DNA of 64,000 nt. It comes from Lotus japonicus. Its lineage: Eukaryota; Streptophyta; Magnoliopsida; Fabales; Fabaceae. Location of the stretch: the NCBI RefSeq assembly GCF_012489685.1, contig NC_080041.1, positions 98,505,205 through 98,569,204 of the forward strand. The letters run 5' to 3'. Below, one piece after another: positions 55,880 through 64,000 of the stretch (positions are counted from its first letter, which is position 1; the number at the start of each line of letters is the position of its first letter). A program made the translations under genes and the position numbers. The notes beneath the pieces were generated by a model that was not told the DNA's origin, did no database searches, and saw only the letters and a list, made by a program, of their open reading frames with translations.

Positions 55880-56390
55880 ATATATATATATTTTGAATAT
55901 ATATATATATAAATTAAGTTTTATATTTGTCGCTTCTTGGTGGAAGATATTAAATTTGTAATTGTATATCGATTTCAAAATTTCCATGCGTACGTTATAA
56001 CGTTTTGCTAATTTTTATCTTGATTTAAAATTTGTACATTATGTTGGCAAACAATATACTAGTAAATTTTAGCAATTAACAATTGACAGGACAAAACTGT
56101 GTTCCTCGCGTCTCATATTTAATGCCTTATGATATAAAATGGGTCCCCAAAAGCAACAATGGAACTAGTCATCCATCCTATACAGAAAGATAAGATCAAA
56201 GTTTTAAAATTCAACTGGAGTTTAAATATTTGGAATGAAATATGCATGTGCGCATATGTGAAACACAAAACTATGAATATATTTTAGACATTATTTATTT
56301 AGAGTTTATAAGCTAAAAATATGATTTCAATACTTAAGTTATAGAGTAAATTGCTTTACCAAAGTTACACTCATCTCTACTCTTATCCAT
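55880..56390. repeat. Duplicated upstream block, copy 1 (partner 61800-62245)
   Basis: Long collinear similarity to 61800-62245 includes GACAGGACAAAACTG, TCCTCGCGTCTCATATTTA, AAAATTCAACTGGAGTTTAAA and TGAATATATTTTAGACATTA. The blocks lie at similar distances upstream of BBI-3 and BBI-4, so the tandem duplication that made these two genes covered at least 2 kb of 5' flank. Confidence 0.75.
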
Positions 56391-56514
56391 TTGTTCCAGT
56401 TTAAAGTTTAATTTTAACATCCACACGGTTGGTGCATCATTTTTTCCTCATAGTATTAAATGTTCTTACTTTTATCACCTAATTACCCAATATACCATTT
56501 ATATCCCTTATTAA

Positions 56515-57060
56515 CACTACTAAAAAAATCCAATTGGGAAAAAATTCCCTTGCTAATCTTTTAGCGACAGAATTAACGACGAATTACAATTTATGGCAAA
56601 ATGTGGCGTAACTAAATCATTAGAGATGAATTTGAGTCTGTCGCTATCAGCAACGGAAATACCGTTGCTAATATATACCATAACTCATTTGCTAAATTGT
56701 TTGTCATATTAACTATTATTTTATCGCTATTTGCGACGATGCAATATGTCGCTAACATATCACAATCTGTCGCTAACCAAGTATTGTTTAATTTTTATTA
56801 CGTCGCTAATTTAGCGAAAAAATTATTACATTGCTGTTTTTATTTTGGATTCACCATTTTTAGAGAAAATATTTTTATCCTGTTGCTAAGTAACACCACC
56901 AACAAGAGCATTGGAAATGTCCCTAGACACTTACGTTTTAAACATAAGGAAAATTAGCTTCAACAAGCTTTCTATTTGAATGATTAATCTGCTCAAGTGG
57001 AAAAAAGTATATGTCTATATAATAAGATTCGGAATTGTATGTCTATAATTTAGCGACTAT
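56515..57060. mobile_element. CACTA-type left end with TCGCTAA subterminal repeats (truncated or right end unclear)
   Basis: CACTACTAAAAAAATCC is followed by more than eight copies of GTCGCTAA/TTAGCGAC words up to about 57055. No matching right terminus was found, and the partner duplicate lacks it, so it inserted after the duplication. Confidence 0.45.
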
Positions 57061-57298
57061 AATTCTGCTTTTCATTTGTTTTGAGTACTCTACAAGAGAC
57101 TGTCAAAAAAAAAGTACTCTACAAGAAAATCCTTAATAGGACAGAAAAATTTATTGGTTTGTTTTTCATTACATTCGCTTTGATGTTATTGTGTAATGTT
57201 GTTTCAAAAAAACCGGTGTTATTGTCATAGCGTAGGCTGGCTCTTATTCAAGTGTTATGTATCATTTTATAAACACATATTATGGATGATTTTAAAAA

Positions 57299-58157
57299 GA
57301 CTTAAATATGTTACTGAGATTATAAAGGGAATTAAATTGGGCCTTTGAAAAAAAATTCTCTGAAATGCAATTTTTGGAATAATTTTTTAATCAAATTGAG
57401 TTAATTTGCTCAATTTTAACCAGATGACGGTCCAGTTGCGAGCCTAGTCGGCAAATGGTGTCAACATAGGTTATTTTGTATCAATTTTAGTCCCTGTAAA
57501 ATTTTTAAATCATATTTTTAGTCTCTATTCTTCCACCACCATCTTCTTTCTTCTTCAATTCTCATCCAATGATAAAATTCTTGTTCATTTGAGCTTTTGG
57601 GCACTTGCATGCTTCATTTTCTTCTCTTTGATCTTCATCATCTTCTTCCCTAATTTTCTTTTTTTAAGAATATAATCAGCAAATTTTAACTTGCGGTGAG
57701 AATTACATCCAGATATATGTTTACGGTAATTATATAAATTGCTGTAAAAAAAACTTTTTTTAATTTGTTGGTTATGGACTGAGGAGGAAGAGGAACAAGA
57801 ACAGAATGAAGGAGGTAGAGAAGTGTGGGAAAAAAGTTCTGAGTTGAAGGTTGTGGTCTAGAAAAATTATGGGCAGAGAAAGAAGGAGATCAGGGAAGAA
57901 GGTAGAGTAGTGTGGTGGTAGGAAGGAGGGGCTGAAAATATGATTTAAATTTTTTTTAATGATTAAAATTGATGCGAAAAAATTCATGTGAACATCATCT
58001 GCTGACAAGGCTTGCCACTGGACCGTTAATCGGTTAAAATTGAGTAAAATGACTTACTTTGATTAAAAAAAATCAAATATTACATTTCAACGAAAAAAAA
58101 TTGAGATCAAATTTGATTACGTTTACAAATCTCAGAAATCAAAAACATATTCAAGCC
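57299..58157. mobile_element. Non-autonomous MULE (859 bp) in the 3' flank of BBI-4
   Basis: The left end GACTTAAATATGTT and right end (reverse GGCTTGAATATGTT) continue as imperfect inverted repeats for about 240 bp, including TCAATTTTAACC and ACGGTCCAGT. The 9-bp duplication TTTTAAAAA is exact (57290-57298; 58158-58166). No gene inside. Confidence 0.75.
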
Positions 58158-58403
58158 TTTTAAAAAAGTCTTATTTTGTAGTCCACAAATTAAACAAAAT
58201 CATTTAAAAATGAAAATAATTCAACTAACACAAGACAAGAGGACTAAAAGAAACACCCTGACTTGCAGTGAGTTTGAGGAAGACAAACTAACTGCAGAGT
58301 CATAGTTTTTATTCCATCATCAATTTATTCATTATATTACATGGAAACAAAGCTTAAGTAACTTTGTTCAACATCACAGTCTTCATGCTCATTCCTAGTG
58401 AGC

Positions 58404-58742
58404 TTAGGTACATGGTTTATAGCAAAAGTTAGTGACATCAGTACAACGACACTGTGGAGGAAATGATCTGGTACAAATGCAAGTTTTGCAAGCAGAGTGA
58501 CAGGTTTCCCCAATATCTGAACAGTGACACTGGGGAGGGATTGATTTTGTGCAGTAGCAGTTGTCACAGCATGCAGTAGCAGTGGATTTGACATAGTAAT
58601 TGGTATCGTCAGTACCTTTTGGGAGCACTTGAGTGATGAAGGAATTTTGGTCGAAGCGTGCATCAACAACAACAGTTGCAGTGAAAGCCAAGAGGGAAAG
58701 CAGCAAAACCACATTCATCAGTCCCTTCTTGTTGAACTCCAT
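58404..58742 (-). CDS. BBI-4: Bowman-Birk inhibitor with two trypsin loops (112 aa)
   Basis: Start at the ATG at 58742 ([10 protein letters not shown]), homologous to the other three. The frame upstream to 58874 includes the TATA box and inserted MULE sequence and cannot be translated. The signal is residues 1-28; the core has 14 cysteines. Loop 1 is CTKSIPPQC (P1 Lys66), loop 2 CTRSFPPQC (P1 Arg92). One loop-adjacent change is CHC for CRC before SDIGET. It lacks the PEGEAH tail, like BBI-3, its closest relative. A MULE inserted at the TATA box separates the gene from its old upstream promoter. Confidence 0.88.
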   Translation of the reverse strand: MEFNKKGLMNVVLLLSLLAFTATVVVDARFDQNSFITQVLPKGTDDTNYYVKSTATACCDNCYCTKSIPPQCHCSDIGETCHSACKTCICTRSFPPQCRCTDVTNFCYKPCT

Positions 58743-58829
58743 CGTCTCAGGCTCAGCTGTCTCTTTATTTTGATGTGTATTAATGTCTCTTTTCTTTCTT
58801 GTGAAGATTTGGGGAGCAACTACAGGTTC

Positions 58830-58836
58830 ATTTATA
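58830..58836 (-). promoter_or_regulatory. TATA box of BBI-4 (target-site copy)
   Basis: CTATAAATGA on the reverse strand lies within the 9-bp target duplication TCATTTATA of the MULE at 58837-59883. A second copy, now 1 kb upstream, is at 59886-59892. Confidence 0.65.
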
Positions 58837-59883
58837 GGGAGGAATTTATTATACACCTCTAAAAACTTGTGCATGGTTGCACATTTGCTTTTTAACCTGC
58901 AATAGCAAGTTTAGTAGGTTTTTTAAAAAAAAAATAAAAAAACATATATATTAGTAAACTAATTAATGAAGGATTAGGTTAATTATTAACTCAGTAATTA
59001 AAACCCAAATCATCTTCATCATTCATCTTCTTCATTCCCCAGATTTTTTAAATAAAAAAAAGGAAAATAACCCAGCAATCTATCCCCACATGCAACCTCA
59101 ATCCCCCACCTGCAATCGTCCTCCTAACCGTCCCCAAACCACCATCAAACAGAGGTGAGATGAAGGAGAAAACCCAGCCACCACATATCCAAGCAAATCC
59201 CTAACCGTCGCGCCACCGTCCTCCTATTCCGCCGCTCCTCGTCGTGTCAAGGTCGTGGAGTATCAGACCGACGTTGCTCTCCCCTTTCGCTCTCAATCCA
59301 CTTCGATCTCTCTTTATCAGTCTCCATGTCGATCTCTCCCACCAAAACCAACTGACAGAGTGGGGAGGAGAAGAAAGAAGCTCTTTGACCTGCTACCACC
59401 CTGAACCAGTTCATCAGCTTCGTCACTAGCGAGTAAGCTTCTTCGTTTCACTCTGGTTCCTCTGTAGTGATTCCTTAGAATGAATGAATCATGTTCATGT
59501 TTCACAGGGCGAGTTTGGATCTCGTTCAACAGCCATGGGTCGGATCTAGATTTGGGGTCATCAAAGATAACACCTTTTCACCTGATTTGGGGTTGCCGGT
59601 GCTGGATCTGAGGAAGAAGAAGGTCTGATAGTGATATTATGGAGAGAAGAGGCATGACAACGGTGGCTGGTTATGGCGGCGGCGGTGGTGGTAAGAGGGA
59701 AGAAGATAGTGGTACGGTGGAGGTTGATGGAGAAGAAAAAAAAACATTTTGAAAATATTTATTAAAGATAAATGTTTAATTAAGAAAATATGATTTTTGA
59801 TTTTTTTTAAAACCTGTTATAGTGGGTTAAAAGTGCTTGGTGCAACCTTACACAAGTTTTTAGATGACCATAATAAATTTTTC
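58837..59883. mobile_element. MULE (about 1.05 kb) inserted at the BBI-4 TATA box
   Basis: TIRs start GGGAGGAATTTATTATACAC on the left and (reverse) GAAAAATTTATTATGG on the right. Both continue with CTAAAAACTTGTG and GGTTGCAC over about 90 bp. TCATTTATA flanks both sides (58828-58836; 59884-59892). After the right copy the DNA continues as the BBI-3 promoter does (GTTGAAGT, TTAGGTCTTATTTT). The C-rich interior (59080-59640) looks like captured coding DNA of unknown origin, with no frame above 70 codons. Confidence 0.8.
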
Positions 59884-59892
59884 TCATTTATA

Positions 59893-61574
59893 GTTGAAGT
59901 GTTGATCAATTACAACCCCAAATTAGGTCTTATTTTCAGTTTACTCCCCACTACACTTTTTTTTATCTTTTATTTCTTATTATATTACATCATTTATCAT
60001 TTATTTTAAACAGAAGGATATAAGAGCATCTCAAACGCTGGGCTCTTAGCCCAGCTGGAGGTTTTAAGAGCCGACTCTTATTTTTAGCCTGCGCTGGAGT
60101 TAGCCTTCAGGCTTTTAGCTACAGTGCAAAGGCCTTACTCTATAGAAAGAAAGGAAATAACAGCTTATGCACACAAAAATAGCAAAAAGCTTATATTCAT
60201 TACACGTGACCCAAGCAGCCTCGAGACAAAAATTAATTTTTATAAAATATAACTTAAAAAAATTAAGATGAAGTTTTTTTTTATTTTACATCAAAAAGAT
60301 AAATTACAGTGATCTCTGAACATATTCCTCTCAACGCATATGTCATCAAACTCTTATCACTTGAGTTATGTTTTGCACACAAAATTAAAATGAAGCTGGC
60401 ACATAGGTCAACATATCAACGTGTATATATCATATTAATTTCTTTTTCTTTTTCTTTTGGTGGTCCGCAATAAATTAAAATCATATCTTATATCATTTAT
60501 ATTTTAATTAAAATTTCAAGAAAATTAAGATTAAGTTTTTTTTTTTTCAAAAAGGTAAACTATACCCTCCAGAAATTGAATTCTTGGACATGCAAACCTC
60601 TCCCACGCCTTATGTCATCGAACACTTACCACTTGAATTATACGTCGGAGATAAAATTAAGATAAAGTTAGCACATAAATCAAGATATCAATGTGCATAT
60701 ATCATATTCATTATTTTTATTTTCTTTTTATTTTGGTGTTCCGCAATAAAGTATCCATAATGAGTTCTTTTCGGATTATTTTCAATTGAAAAATGAACTC
60801 TTTACACTTCTCCATCTCCACTTTATAATAGAGAAATAAAAAGAGAAAAGAGAAAATTAAAAGATATGATAAATAATGCGATAAAAAAATGAAAGAGATA
60901 CAAAGAAAAAAATGAAGATAAGACAAAAATGAATGTGAATATATCATTGTGTATTATTATTATTTTCAATTAATAGTACAACAAATTACGCTTTTAGTGT
61001 CGGATAATGTTTCATTCACACCTCTCTTTTGAGGTGGAGAGGTGGAATGGTGAGAGAGATATGAAGAAAAGAAAAAGTAAGAGAGAGAAAATATGAGATG
61101 TGATAGATGATAAGATGAGAGAAATAGAAATAAAAAAATGTGGAAATGAAGTGTTTAAAAAATGAGGTGTGTATATATCATTACTCTCTGTCGGTTTGAA
61201 GTACACATAGTCGTGGAGAATCTTGCATTGGAATCCTAACTAACATTTGTATTGTGTTATATTTCTCTAAATAAATTAAAACCATAATTAGCACTTAACA
61301 TATAAGTTAGAATATTCTTTTTGCTTGGTGAGTGATATAGTGAGAAGAAGCTATCTTCAAAATTCTCCCTTGTTTCATTCGAGAGTGGTTCGACATAGAG
61401 GTGGTAAAATGGACCAACGAGACAGGGCGAGACATATTCGTTATTTGATCACCAAAAAGCATTGCGGTGCGAGTTAACCATTTTTTGATATTTATTAGGT
61501 TGAAAGTGTTAGCCCAACTCATATTTCAACGAACCGGCAAGTTGGCTATATATATATATATATATATATATTGG
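59893..61574. other. Displaced BBI-4 upstream region and AT-rich spacer with MITE copies
   Basis: No gene. Two members of the purine-rich MITE family lie at about 60780-60950 and 61010-61180. A (TA)n tract lies at 61546-61570. Confidence 0.4.
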
Positions 61575-61790
61575 GATGATCTTATGAGAAAAGTGATGTT
61601 ATGTGAGAATATGAGAATAAATTCATAAATGGTCCAGATTAAAACATTAAGTCACATGACATTTTTAAGTGGTCATGTGACTATACATGACTATTTAAAT
61701 CTTTTAATCTGGACTATTCATAATTAGATCTAACGATAATGATTTATTCTCATTTTCTCACATTATAACATCATTTTCATAAGATACATC
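61575..61790. mobile_element. Fold-back MITE (~216 bp)
   Basis: The left arm (GATGATCTTATGAGAAAAGT, then GTGAGAATATGAGAATAAAT) and the right arm (ATTTATTCTCATTTTCTCAC, then CATTTTCATAAGATACATC) are inverted copies over most of the element, with GTCCAGATTAAAA/TTTTAATCTGGAC near the centre. It is absent from the partner block at 55.9 kb. Confidence 0.65.
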
Positions 61791-61799
61791 ATCTATATA

Positions 61800-62245
61800 T
61801 TTTCATTGTTATGAATTAAAGTTTTATATCTGTCGCTACATGGTGGAAGATATTAAGTTTTTATTGTATGTTGATTTAAACATTTCCACGCATTATCACG
61901 TTTTGCTAACTTTTGTCTTAACTTAAAATTTGTGTATTATATTATTGACAGACAATATATATATTAGTATAACAATCAACAGGACAAAACTGCGTGTTCC
62001 TCGCGTCTCATATTTAGTAATTTAGTAATGCTTATGATGTAAAATGGGTCCAAAAGCAACAACGGATCAATTAATCATCCAACCGATTCTGAAAGACAAG
62101 ATCAAAGTTTTAAAATTCAACTGGAGTTTAAATATTCGGGATGAAAGAGAACCATGAATATATTTTAGACATTATTTAATTTAGGGCTTATAAGCTAAAA
62201 ATATTATTTTAATACTATAAGTTATTGAGTAAATTACTATACTAA
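61800..62245. repeat. Duplicated upstream block, copy 2 (partner 55880-56390)
   Basis: Collinear with 55880-56390 with scattered small indels. Its right end abuts the copia element. Confidence 0.75.
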
Positions 62246-62260
62246 AATGAGTTTAATTTT

Positions 62261-62426
62261 TGTAAGATTGGATACTCTCACCACAAATTGTGTGTGAGGT
62301 AGACAATGTTATTTATAATAGAAAATTACAGAATATGCTAAGGAATATGCTGAGGCATATTACAAAATAGAACAAATAATAACAGAGGAATATCCTGTAG
62401 GATATTATGGCTATTTATCTCTAACA
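62261..62426 (-). repeat. 3' LTR of the Ty1/copia element (166 bp)
   Basis: In element orientation it begins TGTTAGAGATAAATAGCC right after the polypurine tract AAGGGGGG and ends CCAATCTTACA. The partner LTR is outside the window. Confidence 0.65.
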
Positions 62427-63110
62427 CCCCCCTTCAAGCTTAGCGTTGGATTAAGACCAACTCGAAGCTTGGAACGAAAAAGCTCAAACAACGGACGAGG
62501 CAACGCCTTAGCGAAAATATCAGCAAGCTGGAGAGAAGTAGGCACATGACGAACAGCTAAACGGCCAGAAGCAACCAGCTCACGAACGAAGTGACAATCC
62601 AAGTCAATGTGTTTGGCATGCTTATGAGCAACAGGATTCTGAGCCATAAACAAGGCGCTTTGGTTGTCACTGAGTAGAAGAGGAGTCGCAGATAACCGAA
62701 CACGAAGCTCATAGAGAAGATTAAGCAACCAAACGAGCTCGGAAGTAGTATTAGCCATGGCTCGGTACTCAGATTCACAACTAGAGCGAGCAACAGTGGG
62801 TTGTTTCTTGGCACTCCAAGACAATAGATTATCACCAAGAAAAATAGCGTAGCCATAAGTAGAGCGGCGAGTGTCCGTGCAGCGAGCCCAATCAGCATCA
62901 CTATAACCAAGAACAGCGGGGGATGAGGTACGACGAAACGTAAGACCAAAATGTTGCGTGCCACAGACATAACGAAGAATGCGTTTGACAGCCTGAAAAT
63001 GTTTCGCAGTCGGAACCTGAAGGAACTGACTAACCGCGTTAACAGCATATGACAAGTCAGGACGAGTAATAGTCAAGTACTGCAAGATGAGAACTGACAA
63101 GATGGGAACC
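62411..63110 (-). pseudogene. Copia RNase H domain
   Basis: The frame from about 63110 reads LQYLTITRPDLSYAVNAVSQ, a junction typical of copia RT/RNase H, then DADWARCTDTRRSTYGYAIF. It also has SCESEYRAMANTTSELVWL, SDNQSALFMAQNP and AKHIDLDCHFVRE, all standard copia RNase H motifs with the catalytic Asp, Glu and Asp. It stops at TAG (62411-62413), 15 bp inside the LTR border. It is out of frame with RT because of a small deletion near 63085. Confidence 0.8.
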
Positions 63111-64000
63111 AGCAGCCAAGGGCGTCGAAACAGGACTGGCCTCAAGCATCATAGCACGAGAAAGCAAATCATGTGCATATTTGGCTTGTCCCAAGAACAA
63201 ACCATCAGGAGTATAAGTGATCTCAAGATCAAGGAAGTAGCCAAGCTTACCCAGATATTTAATGGCGAACTCAGCATTAAGGCGAGTAATAAACTGAGTC
63301 AGAAGAGAGGGATCACTACCAGTAAGAATAATGTCATCCACATACACAAGAAGATAAAGCGTAGTATGTCCTTTGTAGAAAAAGAACAAGGATGGATCAG
63401 CCCGACTACATGAAAAACCATTACGCAGCAGAAAAGAGCTTAAGCGCTGAAACCAAGCACGAGGCGCCTGTTTGAGGTCGTAGAGAGCCTTGTTCAACCG
63501 ACACACATGAGTCGGGAAACGAGGATCAACAAATCCAGGAGGCTGTTCCATATAAACAGTTTCAGTGAGATGACCATGAAGGAAAGCATTTTTGACATCC
63601 AACTGATGAAGTTGCCAATCATTAAGCACGGCAAGAGATAAAATAAGGCGTACATTAGTAGCTTTGACAACAGGACTGAAAGTAAGAGAGTAATCGAACC
63701 CTAGAATCTGCGTGAAACCCTGAGCCACCAAACGCGCTTTTAAGCGCTCAACAGTGCCGTCATTGTGGAATTTAGTGCGAAAGACCCATTTACTTCCAAC
63801 AACATTTGTAGTGGAAGGGCGAGGAACCAAAGTCCAAGTACAATTTTTATGAAGGGCAGAAAGTTCATCCTCCATGGCTGCCAACCACTGAGGATGCTTC
63901 ATAGCTGATTTGAATCCCTTAGGCTCAGTAACAGCATGCAAAGCAGTGAGAAGACCAGTAGGTTGAGCATGAACCAAGGCATATCGCGGATTCGGCTTAA
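63057..64000 (-). pseudogene. Copia reverse transcriptase, open at the right edge
   Basis: The frame is open from the window edge (KPNPRYALVHAQ). RT motifs: GSKWVFRTKFHNDGTVERLK, ARLVAQGFTQ, WQLHQLDVKNAFLHG, MEQPPGFVDP, LYDLKQAPRAWFQRL and the catalytic YVDDIILTGSD. After SPVSTPLAAGSHLVSS the expected YRSLVGALQYL region is shortened and the frame shifts, ending in a stop at 63057. The integrase and gag parts lie outside the window. Confidence 0.8.

Larger units (their letters stand above)
62261..64000 (-). mobile_element. Ty1/copia retrotransposon, 3' part, runs off right edge
   Basis: A 3' LTR, a polypurine tract and reverse-transcriptase/RNase H coding sequence lie in the order expected for a copia element on the reverse strand. 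It inserted next to the duplicated block upstream of BBI-4. Confidence 0.85.

Noticed and set aside
58743..58874. N-terminal extension of BBI-4 to 58874 (and of BBI-2 to 49256, BBI-3 to 54425)
   Set aside because: TATA boxes place transcription start within or below these extensions; for BBI-4 the extension includes inserted transposon DNA.
1..64000. CRISPR arrays, bacterial operons, rRNA genes, integrated viral genes
   Set aside because: No regular spacer-repeat arrays, no rRNA words and no viral replication or capsid genes were seen. All RT sequences belong to LINE, Ty3/gypsy or Ty1/copia elements.

Overview
The window is nuclear DNA of a flowering plant, most likely a papilionoid legume. 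The evidence is four tandem Bowman-Birk inhibitor (BBI) genes of legume type, spliced genes with plant TATA boxes, AT-rich spacers with TA/TAA microsatellites, and plant transposon families (Tat-type Ty3/gypsy, Ty1/copia, L1-type LINE, CACTA, MULE, hAT, Stowaway-like MITE). The species cannot be fixed from the sequence. Most of the window is mobile DNA; the convincing host genes are small secreted proteins.

Region 1-4.7 kb: tandemly arranged LTR-retroelement debris with two LTRs sharing the same termini. An open PMD-family reading frame on the reverse strand runs off the left edge. Region 4.7-9.7 kb: AT-rich DNA with LINE and hAT-like fragments. Region 9.7-27.4 kb: a two-gene unit, duplicated about 10 kb apart. 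It holds a secreted peptide with 22-24 cysteines in about 70 mature residues, and a gene with 32-residue coiled-coil repeats. The first coiled-coil copy is cut by possible transposon sequence, and the second is decayed and split by a 4.0-kb CACTA element carrying a Ulp1-type protease gene. Between the two units lie a LINE 3' end and a decayed MULE transposase gene with an OTU protease domain. A second CACTA element (27.5-30.4 kb) carries a PPR-like fragment.

Region 30.9-40.7 kb: a complete, young Tat-lineage LTR retrotransposon on the reverse strand (227-bp LTRs with 3 differences, CTCAA target duplication), inserted into a LINE. Its gag-pol is broken three times. On the opposite strand it carries a separate gene with its own TATA box and two introns.

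Region 41.6-58.8 kb: the BBI cluster, four genes on the reverse strand, plus one relict. BBI-1 is a trypsin/chymotrypsin type with an extra cysteine; BBI-2, -3 and -4 have two trypsin-type loops. Four elements with MULE-type 9-bp target duplications sit among them. One keeps a GRF zinc-finger gene but has lost its transposase core, one carries a possible CCCH zinc-finger fragment, and one was inserted exactly at the TATA box of BBI-4. A hAT transposase relict is itself split by a smaller hAT element. The window ends in a Ty1/copia element (62.3-64 kb, reverse strand).

All calls come from reading the sequence by eye. Family assignments rest on recognised motifs and were not searched.
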